DNA from: Zobellia barbeyronii
GTDB lineage: Bacteria; Bacteroidota; Bacteroidia; Flavobacteriales; Flavobacteriaceae
Reading direction: 5' to 3'
Assembly (NCBI RefSeq): GCF_018603515.1
Contig: NZ_JACATN010000002.1
Span: forward strand, 558,001 to 622,000
DNA length: 64,000 nucleotides
Positions 1 to 8,109 of the stretch are shown piece by piece. The position numbers and the translations under genes are program-made. The stretch's first letter is position 1. Every line of letters starts with the position of its first letter. The notes below the pieces were generated by a model that worked only from the letters and a program-made list of their open reading frames with translations, was not told the DNA's origin and did no database searches.

Positions 1-251
1 ACTTTAATCACAAGCCAAAGGCTGAACGTAAGTTACTCATGAACAAGCGCGAGCTTACTAAATTGCGTAAAGAAGTCACAACCTCTGGTTTTACCATTGT
101 GCCCATAAACCTATTCACAAACGATAGAGGTCTAGCCAAGTTAAAAATTGCGCTAGGTAAGGGTAAAAAACTATATGACAAACGAGAAACCCTCAAAGAC
201 CGTGATAACCAACGCGATCTTTCAAGAATAAAGAAAAGTTTCAATAATTAA
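1..251 (+). CDS. smpB: SsrA-binding protein SmpB, C-terminal part (cut by window start)
   Basis: The reading frame is open from base 3 and ends in TAA at 249-251, so about half of a roughly 150-residue protein is visible. SmpB binds tmRNA and delivers it to stalled ribosomes for trans-translation. What is seen is the end of the beta-barrel (FNHKPKAERKLL, then NKREL), the segment IVPINLFTNDRGLAKLKIALGKG, and the basic tail KRETLKDRDNQRDLSRI. The family uses that tail as a helix in the empty mRNA channel. The ATG at 39 is internal, because the conserved HKPKAERKLL motif lies upstream of it in frame. The gene converges on pcm with a 9-bp gap. Confidence 0.93.
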   Translation, partial: FNHKPKAERKLLMNKRELTKLRKEVTTSGFTIVPINLFTNDRGLAKLKIALGKGKKLYDKRETLKDRDNQRDLSRIKKSFNN

Positions 252-260
252 GTTTATTGC

Positions 261-902
261 CTAATTCTTATTTTCAAGAAGCGGTACAAAACGGAAAGAA
301 CCGAATTCTTTCTTTTCGAACTCTTTTTCAGATTTTCGAATAAACAATGTCATGATTTGGTCATCTGTTCCCACGGGTATTACCAATCTTCCGCCAATTT
401 TTAATTGACTCATAAGTGCCTTTGGCACTTCAGGTGCTCCTGCAGTAACAATAATTCCGTCATAAGGAGCTTCCCCTGGTAAGCCTTTATAACCATCGCC
501 AAAAATGAGTTTCTTTGGGCGATATCCCATTTTTCTAAAGAAAATTTTAGTTTTCTTAAAAAGTTCGGATTGGCGTTCAATTGTATAAACCTTTGACCTT
601 AAAAGTAATAGTACCGCAGTCTGGTAACCACTACCCGTTCCTATTTCTAGAATTTTATGATCAGGTTTTACTTCCAACAATTCTGATTGGAAAGCAACGG
701 TGTATGGTTGTGAGATAGTCTGGTCCGCCCCTATCGGAAAAGCTTTGTCTTGATAGGCATGGCCTTCAAAACTGCTATCCATAAACAAATGCCTCGGTAT
801 GGTACGTATGGCTTCCAGTACATTTTTATCGGTAATGCCTTTAGCTACCAATATTTCGGCCAGCTTATTACGCATTCCCCTATGTTTTAAAGTATCTCTC
901 AA
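261..902 (-). CDS. pcm: protein-L-isoaspartate O-methyltransferase
   Basis: This enzyme repairs proteins by SAM-dependent methylation of isoaspartyl residues. The SAM-binding motif EIGTGSGYQTA and the family signature around QTISQPY (just before it) are clear. PRHLF and the AYQDKAFPIG segment also match the family. The frame opens with an ATG at 944, giving 227 residues. I prefer the TTG at 900-902, which yields MRDTLKHRGMRNKL, the usual start of Bacteroidota homologues, and a family-typical 213 residues. The start is therefore uncertain; the function is not. The gene is divergent from the oxidoreductase at 1065 and converges on smpB. Confidence 0.9.
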   Translation of the reverse strand: MRDTLKHRGMRNKLAEILVAKGITDKNVLEAIRTIPRHLFMDSSFEGHAYQDKAFPIGADQTISQPYTVAFQSELLEVKPDHKILEIGTGSGYQTAVLLLLRSKVYTIERQSELFKKTKIFFRKMGYRPKKLIFGDGYKGLPGEAPYDGIIVTAGAPEVPKALMSQLKIGGRLVIPVGTDDQIMTLFIRKSEKEFEKKEFGSFRFVPLLENKN

Positions 903-1041
903 CGGTTTGGTTTTGGAACGTAAAGTTAACTTGTAAATCTTCAATTCACAAGTATACCGCCTAAATGTCAGCCTTCATTTTTTAAAAGATTTTCAAACCT
1001 GAATCTTATCCAATCAAACCCGAAAACTCCTAAAGTATCCT

Positions 1042-1049
1042 TATTTTTG
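1042..1049 (+). promoter_or_regulatory. candidate -7 promoter element (oxidoreductase gene)
   Basis: TATTTTTG fits the Bacteroidota -7 consensus TAnnTTTG and lies 15 bp before the ATG at 1065. I see no convincing TTG -33 element at the usual distance, so this is tentative. Confidence 0.35.
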
Positions 1050-1064
1050 ATATAAATTGAAATT

Positions 1065-2024
1065 ATGCTTAGAGTTGGCGTATTAGGCGCAGGTCATTTA
1101 GGAAAAATACATTTACGTCTGCTTAACGAATCGGACAAATATGAATTGGTTGGTTTCTATGATGCAGATGCTATAAACGGAAAAAAAGTAGCGGACGAAT
1201 TTGGATACCAATACTATGACAACATTAATAAACTTATAGAGGCGGTAGATGTGGTTGATATTGTAACCCCTACCCTTTCTCATTTTGATTGTGCCAAAAA
1301 GGCCATAGAAAAGGGAAAACATATCTTCATAGAAAAGCCCATAACTAATACCTACGAAGAAGCAACAGCGCTTTTAGAACTAGAAAAAAAGTATAACGTA
1401 AAAGGGCAAGTAGGACATGTGGAGCGTTTTAATCCGGCTTTTTCTGCCGTAAAACATCAGATTAACACGCCTATGTTTATTGAAAGCCATCGTTTGGCAG
1501 AATTTAACCCTCGGGGAACGGATGTGCCAGTGGTTCTTGACCTAATGATTCATGACATAGATGCTATTCTTAGCGTAGTAAACTCTGAGGTGAAACAAAT
1601 TAATGCCAGTGGCGTTTCTGTCATTAGTAAATCTCCGGATATTGCCAATGCGCGAATAGAGTTTGAAAATGGCTGTGTAGCAAATTTAACGGCCAGTAGA
1701 ATTTCCTTGAAGAATATGCGTAAATCACGGTTCTTTCAAAAGGATGCCTACATATCCGTAGATTTCTTAGAGAAGAAAGTTGAAGTAGTAAAAATGAAAG
1801 ACGCTCCGGAAAAAGTGGGCGATTTTGATATGGTACTTCAAAATGCAGAAGGCGAAAAAAAACAAATCTATTTTGAAAACCCAGAAGTGGGCACAAACAA
1901 TGCAATTCTAGACGAACTAGAAAGTTTTGCCGATGCCATTGCAAACGATACTACACCAATCGTAAGCTTAAAGCAAGGTACACAGGCACTAAAAGTAGCC
2001 TTGCAGATTATTGCTTCATTTTAG
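1065..2024 (+). CDS. Gfo/Idh/MocA family NAD(P)-dependent oxidoreductase
   Basis: A 319-residue dehydrogenase with an N-terminal Rossmann fold (VGVLGAGHLGKIH, residues 4-16), the family EKP motif (residues 90-92, in IFIEKPIT) and a catalytic-type DLMIHDID segment (residues 159-166). Members oxidise or reduce sugars and sugar nucleotides, but the substrate cannot be read from the sequence. Homologues of this kind include UDP-GlcNAc 3-dehydrogenases of lipopolysaccharide synthesis; that is only a possibility here. It is followed after 18 bp by the 3-hydroxyacyl-CoA dehydrogenase gene, so the two are probably co-transcribed. Confidence 0.85.
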   Translation: MLRVGVLGAGHLGKIHLRLLNESDKYELVGFYDADAINGKKVADEFGYQYYDNINKLIEAVDVVDIVTPTLSHFDCAKKAIEKGKHIFIEKPITNTYEEATALLELEKKYNVKGQVGHVERFNPAFSAVKHQINTPMFIESHRLAEFNPRGTDVPVVLDLMIHDIDAILSVVNSEVKQINASGVSVISKSPDIANARIEFENGCVANLTASRISLKNMRKSRFFQKDAYISVDFLEKKVEVVKMKDAPEKVGDFDMVLQNAEGEKKQIYFENPEVGTNNAILDELESFADAIANDTTPIVSLKQGTQALKVALQIIASF

Positions 2025-2042
2025 AATTATAAAACACCACAT

Positions 2043-2930
2043 ATGCAACATATAGCGGTTATAGGCGCGGGTACTATGGGAAATGGAATTGCCCATGTTT
2101 TTGCTCAAAATGGCCATAAAGTAAACTTAATTGATCTTTCTGAAGATTCGTTGACCAAAGGGTTGACGACCATCACGAAAAATCTTGACAGAATGTTGGC
2201 CAAAGAAAAGATTACGGAAAGTGATAAAACCACTACTTTAAACAACATTTCAACTTTTACTATTTTAAGAGAAGGTGTTGCAAACGTAGACTTGGTAGTT
2301 GAAGCGGCTTCTGAAAACCTGACCGTAAAACTGAGTATTTTCAAAGAATTAGATGCTATTTGCGATGAGAATACAATTCTTGCAACCAATACATCCTCTA
2401 TATCCATCACCCAGATTGCGGCGGCTACAAACCGACCACAAAAAATTATTGGAATGCATTTTATGAATCCTGTGCCTATTATGCAATTGGTAGAGATTAT
2501 ACGCGGGTATAGTACTTCTGACGAAACTACACAGCAAATAATGAAGTTATCTACAGAACTAGGAAAAACGCCTACTGAAGTAAATGATTACCCTGGTTTT
2601 GTTGCCAATAGAATTTTAATGCCCATGATTAACGAGGCTATTGAAACTCTTTATAATGGCGTTGCTGGTGTGTCAGAGATAGACACCGTAATGAAATTAG
2701 GTATGGCGCACCCAATGGGTCCTCTACAATTAGCAGATTTTATTGGTCTTGATGTATGCCTATCAATTCTTAACGTCATGCACGATGGCTTTAAGAGTTC
2801 TAAGTATGCACCTTGCCCACTATTAGTCAATATGGTTATGGCTAAAAAATTAGGGGTGAAATCTGGAGAAGGCTTCTATGATTATAGCGAGTCTAGAAAA
2901 GCCAAAAAGGTTTCCAGTCAATTTTTATAG
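2043..2930 (+). CDS. 3-hydroxybutyryl-CoA dehydrogenase (3-hydroxyacyl-CoA dehydrogenase family)
   Basis: A 295-residue, single-function enzyme that interconverts 3-hydroxyacyl-CoA and 3-oxoacyl-CoA with NAD(P). The Rossmann motif GAGTMGNGIA covers residues 8-17. The active-site set is S118 in NTSSI, H139 in GMHFMNP and N189 in FVANR. A C-terminal dimerisation domain ends in GEGFYDY, as in the family. There is no enoyl-CoA hydratase domain, so this resembles Hbd/PaaH rather than FadB. Substrate chain length cannot be inferred. It sits 18 bp after the oxidoreductase gene and 46 bp before the YggS gene. Confidence 0.9.
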   Translation: MQHIAVIGAGTMGNGIAHVFAQNGHKVNLIDLSEDSLTKGLTTITKNLDRMLAKEKITESDKTTTLNNISTFTILREGVANVDLVVEAASENLTVKLSIFKELDAICDENTILATNTSSISITQIAAATNRPQKIIGMHFMNPVPIMQLVEIIRGYSTSDETTQQIMKLSTELGKTPTEVNDYPGFVANRILMPMINEAIETLYNGVAGVSEIDTVMKLGMAHPMGPLQLADFIGLDVCLSILNVMHDGFKSSKYAPCPLLVNMVMAKKLGVKSGEGFYDYSESRKAKKVSSQFL

Positions 2931-2976
2931 TAATCAAAAATAAGTCCCTTAAAATTTTCAATACACAAACGTAACG

Positions 2977-3627
2977 ATGATAAAAGACAACCTTTTAGAA
3001 ATCAAAAATACACTTCCTCATCATGTAACGTTGGTTGCTGTTTCTAAAACAAAACCAGACGAAGATTTAATGGAAGCCTATGCCGCCGGCCAACGCATCT
3101 TTGGTGAAAACAAAGTACAAGAAATGGTGGGAAAATGGGAAAGACTTCCTAAAGACATTAAATGGCATATGATTGGACACTTACAGCGTAATAAGGTCAA
3201 ATATATGGCTGAGTTTGTTGATTTGATTCATGGCGTGGATAGTTTTAGGTTGCTCTCGGAAATCAATAAAAAAGCGGAACAGAACAACCGTACTATTGAT
3301 TGTCTTCTTCAGATTCATATTGCAGAAGAAGACACCAAATTTGGACTTGACAAGGAAGAGCTTAATGCCATTCTGATATCAGAAGAGTACCATCAGCTCA
3401 AAAATATAAATGTTGTGGGGTTAATGGGCATGGCCACTTTCACTGATGACGAAACACAAGTTAGAAGAGAATTCCAACAATTGAAATCAATTTTTGACAC
3501 TATTAAAACCGAAAACCCGCAGGTAACAATTTTATCCATGGGAATGAGTGGCGATTACCAAATGGCTATTGAGGAAGGAAGTACCATGGTACGCATTGGA
3601 AGTAGTATCTTTGGTAAACGAAACTAA
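2977..3627 (+). CDS. YggS family pyridoxal phosphate homeostasis protein
   Basis: A 216-residue single-domain PLP protein with the alanine racemase N-terminal barrel fold. The PLP lysine is K24 in AVSKTKPDE. Other family motifs are GENKVQE, WHMIGHLQRNK, the LSMGMSGDY phosphate-binding stretch and VRIGSSIFG at the C-terminus. Members control free PLP and affect amino acid and vitamin B6 balance, with no robust enzymatic activity known. The length is slightly short of the usual 220-235 residues, from a trimmed N-terminus. It is likely in the same transcription unit as the preceding dehydrogenase. Confidence 0.92.
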   Translation: MIKDNLLEIKNTLPHHVTLVAVSKTKPDEDLMEAYAAGQRIFGENKVQEMVGKWERLPKDIKWHMIGHLQRNKVKYMAEFVDLIHGVDSFRLLSEINKKAEQNNRTIDCLLQIHIAEEDTKFGLDKEELNAILISEEYHQLKNINVVGLMGMATFTDDETQVRREFQQLKSIFDTIKTENPQVTILSMGMSGDYQMAIEEGSTMVRIGSSIFGKRN

Positions 3628-3681
3628 CAATATCTTCCTTTCAACCACAAAAGACCTTCACCACAGAACAAAAACGCATAC

Positions 3682-5052
3682 ATGTATTCCATTTTAGATA
3701 TAGAGACCACAGGAGGGAAATTTAATGAGGAGGGCATTACCGAAATTGCCATTCATAAATTTGATGGACATAAAGTGGTAGACCAGTTTATTAGCTTGGT
3801 AAATCCTGAAAAGGACATTCAACCTTTTGTTGTGAAACTTACGGGTATCAACAACAAAATGTTACAGACCGCTCCCAAGTTCCACGAGATTGCCAAACGG
3901 ATTGTTGAAATTACCGAAGATACCGTTCTAATTGCTCACAATGCTCAGTTCGATTACAGGATCTTACGTACCGAGTTTAGAAGATTAGGGTACAATTTTG
4001 AACGAAAGACTTTATGTACCGTAGAGCTTTCCAAAAAACTAATTCCTGAAGCAGAATCGCACAGCCTTGGTAAACTGGTTAGATCTTTAGGTATTGCGGT
4101 AAGTGACCGCCACAGAGCAAATGGTGATGCTCTTGCTACCTTGCAACTCTTTAAAATTTTGCTTTCCAAAGACCTTGATAAAACCATTATAAAAAGTGTC
4201 ATTCGTAAAGAAACCGAAGGCGAACTTTCTGACCGTCAATTAGACATTGTAGATTCTTTACCTTCTGAAACCGGTGTTTATTACATGCATGATAAAGACG
4301 GTGAAATATTATATTTAGGAAAAAGCACCAACATTAAGAAAAGGGTGAATCAGCATTTTACTAAAGGTGGTGGACGTGCTAGACAATTACAAAAAGCTAC
4401 TAAGAAAGTTACTTTTGAAAGAACTGGAAACGAATTAGTAGCCCTCTTAAAAGAGAACGAAGAAATTAAAAGAATCCGCACAAAATACAATCATAGACCT
4501 AAAGCCGTGAGCTTTAGCCATGGCGTATATGTTGAAAAAAATAAAAACGGGTACGATACTTTAACGGTTAAAAAGATTACTGGAAGAAATGGTGCGTTCG
4601 CGACATTCAATAGCGAAGCCGGTGCTGCTAATTTCATTTTTAAAATAACCAGAGAATTTAATCTCTGCGATAAGCTAAACGGAATATCAGAAGCAAAAAA
4701 GAATTGTTCTAATTACGATGAAGGCGAATGTCTTGGTGCATGTATTACCAAAGAGCCTACCGAAGATTACAACCAAAGAGTTACTGAAGCCGTTCAGAAA
4801 TACTCCTTGAACAATAAAAACGTTGTAATTGTAGATAAAGGACGAGAAATTGGCGAATACAGCGCTATATTGATTAAAAACGGTGATTTTAAAGGTATTG
4901 GCTATTACAACCTTAATCATCAAATCAATAATATTCATATCTTAGAATCTATAATTGCACCTATGCATGGTAATGATAATACAACCCATATTATTGAAAC
5001 CTACATGCGTAAGAAACATGGTCTAAAAATTCTTGAAATAAGTAATCAGTAA
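3682..5052 (+). CDS. DEDDh 3'-5' exonuclease fused to a GIY-YIG (UvrC-type) nuclease domain
   Basis: A 456-residue two-nuclease fusion. Residues 1-165 are a DNA polymerase III epsilon-type exonuclease with D6 and E8 (LDIETTGG), D91 (HNAQFDYR) and H144-x4-D149 (DRHRANGDA). Residues about 195-275 are a GIY-YIG endonuclease with GVYYM, ILYLGKS, R221 and E260 (LKENEE). A cysteine-bearing segment follows (YDEGECLGAC), recalling the UvrC region after the nuclease. The epsilon/Cho-like fusion is a known architecture, presumed to act in DNA repair. It cannot replace UvrC alone, because the second nuclease and helix-hairpin-helix parts are not evident. The next gene starts 3 bp downstream. Confidence 0.9.
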   Translation: MYSILDIETTGGKFNEEGITEIAIHKFDGHKVVDQFISLVNPEKDIQPFVVKLTGINNKMLQTAPKFHEIAKRIVEITEDTVLIAHNAQFDYRILRTEFRRLGYNFERKTLCTVELSKKLIPEAESHSLGKLVRSLGIAVSDRHRANGDALATLQLFKILLSKDLDKTIIKSVIRKETEGELSDRQLDIVDSLPSETGVYYMHDKDGEILYLGKSTNIKKRVNQHFTKGGGRARQLQKATKKVTFERTGNELVALLKENEEIKRIRTKYNHRPKAVSFSHGVYVEKNKNGYDTLTVKKITGRNGAFATFNSEAGAANFIFKITREFNLCDKLNGISEAKKNCSNYDEGECLGACITKEPTEDYNQRVTEAVQKYSLNNKNVVIVDKGREIGEYSAILIKNGDFKGIGYYNLNHQINNIHILESIIAPMHGNDNTTHIIETYMRKKHGLKILEISNQ

Positions 5053-5055
5053 AAA

Positions 5056-5904
5056 TTGAGACAAAACAAACCCGATAAAGGCTGGAAATACAAGGTTCAT
5101 GAAATAATTTATGAAGCAGACACACCTTTGGGCAAATGGTTTGATATTCTATTGTTTGTTCTGATTATTATTAGCGTGCTCTTGGTAATGCTAGAGAGCG
5201 TAAAATGGATAGATGCCGAGTACCATGAAATTCTTTTTATTCTAGAATGGATAGTCACTATCCTATTTACTATAGAATATATTGCACGAGTCATTAGTAT
5301 AAAGCAACCCAAAAAGTATATTTTTAGTTTTTATGGTGTAATTGATTTACTATCAACCATACCATTATATTTATCTTATATTTTTGCTGGCTCCCAAGTA
5401 CTTTTAGCCATCCGTTCTTTACGTCTTTTAAGAGTCTTTAGAATATTAAAGTTGGTACGCTTTCTAGGTGAAGCCTCACAATTAAGAAAGGCTTTAGAGG
5501 CAAGCAGAGCTAAAATAACTGTTTTCCTTTTTGCCGTACTCATACTCTCGGTCATCTTAGGTACACTTATGTATTTAATAGAAGGAGATGAAGCTGGTTT
5601 CACCAGTATCCCTACAAGTATCTATTGGACAATTGTAACCCTTACTACGGTAGGTTATGGAGATATTGCGCCAATTACTCCGCAAGGACAGTTTATAGCT
5701 ACCCTTATTATGCTTGTTGGTTATGGCGTAATTGCTGTTCCGACAGGAATTGTTACTGTAGAATTTGGAAAAAAGAGCCAAGAAGAGAAAAAGATAGGCG
5801 ACAAGCATTTTGTACATGTCAACACACAAGCGTGTAGAACTTGTTCAAAAGAAGGTCATAGAGATGATGCCACTCATTGCTATAATTGTGGAAGCGAGCT
5901 ATAA
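5056..5904 (+). CDS. voltage-gated potassium-type ion channel with C-terminal zinc-ribbon-like tail
   Basis: A 282-residue inner-membrane channel with six transmembrane segments (about 30-46, 57-80, 88-106, 112-138, 155-177, 211-235). S4 carries regularly spaced arginines (R120, R123, R126, R129, R135), a voltage-sensor pattern. The selectivity filter TVGYGD is at 198-203, so potassium is the likely ion. After S6 comes a cytoplasmic tail ending in C260-x2-C263 and C275-x2-C278, a probable zinc ribbon. The start is TTG at 5056, 3 bp after the previous stop. The stop shares one base with the miaA ATG (TAATG), so translation is probably coupled. Confidence 0.9.
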   Translation: MRQNKPDKGWKYKVHEIIYEADTPLGKWFDILLFVLIIISVLLVMLESVKWIDAEYHEILFILEWIVTILFTIEYIARVISIKQPKKYIFSFYGVIDLLSTIPLYLSYIFAGSQVLLAIRSLRLLRVFRILKLVRFLGEASQLRKALEASRAKITVFLFAVLILSVILGTLMYLIEGDEAGFTSIPTSIYWTIVTLTTVGYGDIAPITPQGQFIATLIMLVGYGVIAVPTGIVTVEFGKKSQEEKKIGDKHFVHVNTQACRTCSKEGHRDDATHCYNCGSEL

Positions 5905-6845
5905 TGGAGAAAATACTTTTATCTGTTGTAGGACCTACTGCTATTGGCAAAACCAAACTTGCCATTGCTCTCGCGAAACATTTTAAGACCGAGATTATCT
6001 CGGCAGATTCTAGGCAGTTTTTTAAAGAAATGAGAATTGGCACGGCTGTACCCACACCAGAAGAATTAGAGCAAGCAAAACATCATTTTATACAACACAT
6101 CAGTATTTTTGATTCCTATTCCGTGGGCGATTTTGAACGCGATGCACTTCATTTACTTGATGAACTTTTTAAAAATCATAATATCGTAGTAATGGTAGGT
6201 GGTAGTGGGCTCTACACCAAAGCCGTTGCCGAAGGTTTAGATGATTTCCCAAAGGTCGACCCAAAAATACGGGAGCAACTCAATAATGAATTTGCTGAAA
6301 ACGGAATTGAAAGCCTGCAAAATGATTTGAAGAACAGAGACCCAGACTACTACAAATCGGTAGATCTAAATAACCCACATAGACTCATTAGAGCTTTAGA
6401 AATATGTATTGGAACTAATTCACCTTATTCCTCTTTTCTCTCTCAAAACAAAAAGAATCGCCCGTTCAAAACGGTTACTGTAGGTATTGAAGCTGATCGT
6501 GCGCTCATTTACGACCGCATTAACCAACGCGTAGACATTATGGTCCAAGAAGGACTTATTGACGAAGTGAGGCAATTGGAGAAGCACAAAGAGCTAAATG
6601 CTTTACAAACCGTTGGCTACCGAGAACTATTTACCTATTTTGAAAAGAAAGAAAAGTCAGGAGATAGCACCGTAGAAAGCGACCTTACTTTCGCTTTAGA
6701 AGAAATAAAGAAAAATACCCGCAGATTTGCTAAAAGACAATTAACCTGGTTTAAAAAAAATGAAGAAACCATATGGGTTTCTTATAACGCAAATCCTCAG
6801 GAATTGATAGCGACTTTAAATAACATGATACCAAATGAAAAGTAA
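5904..6845 (+). CDS. miaA: tRNA dimethylallyltransferase
   Basis: This enzyme transfers a dimethylallyl group to A37 of tRNAs reading UNN codons. The ATG at 5904 gives 313 residues and places the P-loop GPTAIGKTKLA close to the N-terminus as usual. ISADSRQ, VGGSGLY, HRLIRALEI and the C-terminal RRFAKRQLTWF motif are present. A TTG 18 bases upstream extends the frame but overlaps the channel gene and is unlikely. The start overlaps the channel stop by one base, and the end overlaps gntK by 11 bp, indicating an operon. Confidence 0.95.
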   Translation: MEKILLSVVGPTAIGKTKLAIALAKHFKTEIISADSRQFFKEMRIGTAVPTPEELEQAKHHFIQHISIFDSYSVGDFERDALHLLDELFKNHNIVVMVGGSGLYTKAVAEGLDDFPKVDPKIREQLNNEFAENGIESLQNDLKNRDPDYYKSVDLNNPHRLIRALEICIGTNSPYSSFLSQNKKNRPFKTVTVGIEADRALIYDRINQRVDIMVQEGLIDEVRQLEKHKELNALQTVGYRELFTYFEKKEKSGDSTVESDLTFALEEIKKNTRRFAKRQLTWFKKNEETIWVSYNANPQELIATLNNMIPNEK

Positions 6846-7326
6846 AAACCCCATAATATTCGTCATGGGCGTATCTGGCTCTGGCAAAAGCACTATTGGT
6901 AAGCTTTTGGCCGAAGAGCTGAATTTAAGTTTCTATGATGGTGATGATTACCACCCAGAAGCAAACGTAAAAAAAATGGCCGATGGTCATCCTTTAGATG
7001 ACGATGATCGCCAAGGCTGGTTAGAAAGACTAAATCTCTTAGCTATTGAAAAAAGTGAAGATGGGGCCATCATAGCATGTTCCGCACTTAAAAATAAGTA
7101 TCGTACCATTCTACAAAACGGAATTGAGGAAAAGCTAAATTTCGTTTATCTACAAGGCACTTTTGAAGAAATTATGGGCCGTCTTGCGCTTCGCAAGAAT
7201 CATTTTATGCCGCCAGAATTACTTCATTCACAATTTAACACCCTAGAAGTACCGGAAGATGCCATTACCGTTTCCATAATGCACACGCCTGAAAAAATCG
7301 TTTCAAAAATAATAAAGGCTTTATAA
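6835..7326 (+). CDS. gntK: gluconokinase
   Basis: A 163-residue P-loop kinase that phosphorylates gluconate to 6-phosphogluconate. The P-loop GVSGSGKST is at residues 12-20. The substrate region YDGDDYHPEANVKKM and the segment PLDDDDRQGWL are characteristic of GntK. The later RKNHFMPPELLHSQF is the family signature that tells it from shikimate and adenylate kinases. It overlaps the 3' end of miaA and ends before a strong bidirectional terminator. No gluconate transporter or dehydratase gene is nearby. Confidence 0.93.
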   Translation: MKSKNPIIFVMGVSGSGKSTIGKLLAEELNLSFYDGDDYHPEANVKKMADGHPLDDDDRQGWLERLNLLAIEKSEDGAIIACSALKNKYRTILQNGIEEKLNFVYLQGTFEEIMGRLALRKNHFMPPELLHSQFNTLEVPEDAITVSIMHTPEKIVSKIIKAL

Positions 7327-7332
7327 GAAAAT

Positions 7333-7368
7333 AAAAAGCCCTGCTATAAAATTATAACAGGGCTTTTT
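7333..7368 (+). terminator. bidirectional rho-independent terminator (gntK / response regulator)
   Basis: An 11-bp stem, AAAAAGCCCTG (7333-7343) pairing with CAGGGCTTTTT (7358-7368), with an A/T-rich loop. The A-run on one side and T-run on the other let it work on both strands. It lies between the convergent gntK and response regulator genes. Confidence 0.85.
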
Positions 7369-7387
7369 CAATTTCAAAATTATAGTT

Positions 7388-8098
7388 TTAGACGTCTTCT
7401 TTAACAACTAAACGGAAACCTTCTCCGTGAATGTTTAAGATTTCTACGGCATCATCTACCTTAAGATACTTTCTTAGTTTAGCAATATAAACATCCATAC
7501 TACGAGATGTGAAATAGTTATCATCTCTCCATATCTTTGTCAAAGCCAACTCTCTAGGCATCAAATCATTTTCATGAAGTGCCAAAAGACGTAGAAGCTC
7601 ATTCTCTTTTGGAGAAAGTTTAATAGCCTCTTCTTCTTTGTATTTTAAAAATCTAAGCTTAGAATTTAGCTGGAAATTACCGATTTTAAATTCGAATTTC
7701 TTACTGTCCGCCAAGGTGTTAGATGCTTTTCTCTGAAGAATAGCTCTTAGTTTCATTAAAAGAACTTCGGAGTCAAATGGTTTGTTGAGGTAATCATCAG
7801 CTCCAGCTTTATAGCCTTTTAAAACATCTTCTTTCATAGTTTTAGCGGTAAGAAAAACGATAGGAACATGCTCGTTCTTTTCTCGAATTTCCTTTGCCAA
7901 GGTAAAACCATCCTTATAAGGCATCATCACATCTAAAATACAGATGTCATAATTATCCTTTTTGAACTTTTCAAATCCCTCCATACCATTCTTGGCTAAA
8001 GTGACATCAAAATCGTTCATCGATAAATAATCTTTCAGCACAATTCCAAAATTGGGATCATCCTCTACTAAGAGTATTTTTTTATTTACTGTTTCCAT
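7388..8098 (-). CDS. OmpR-family response regulator, RprY-like
   Basis: A 236-residue regulator with an N-terminal receiver domain (acidic pocket near VEDD, phospho-acceptor D56 in CILDVMMP, T84 and K106 in LNKPF) and a C-terminal winged-helix DNA-binding domain from about 130 (LSPKENELLRLL, then DVYIAKLRKYL). It follows the histidine kinase gene with an 11-bp gap, so the two form one operon. Pairing and sequence resemble RprX/RprY of Bacteroidota, in which this regulator tends to be essential. The target genes cannot be told from this window. Confidence 0.92.
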   Translation of the reverse strand: METVNKKILLVEDDPNFGIVLKDYLSMNDFDVTLAKNGMEGFEKFKKDNYDICILDVMMPYKDGFTLAKEIREKNEHVPIVFLTAKTMKEDVLKGYKAGADDYLNKPFDSEVLLMKLRAILQRKASNTLADSKKFEFKIGNFQLNSKLRFLKYKEEEAIKLSPKENELLRLLALHENDLMPRELALTKIWRDDNYFTSRSMDVYIAKLRKYLKVDDAVEILNIHGEGFRLVVKEDV

Positions 8099-8109
8099 AA
8101 CTTGTTGAG

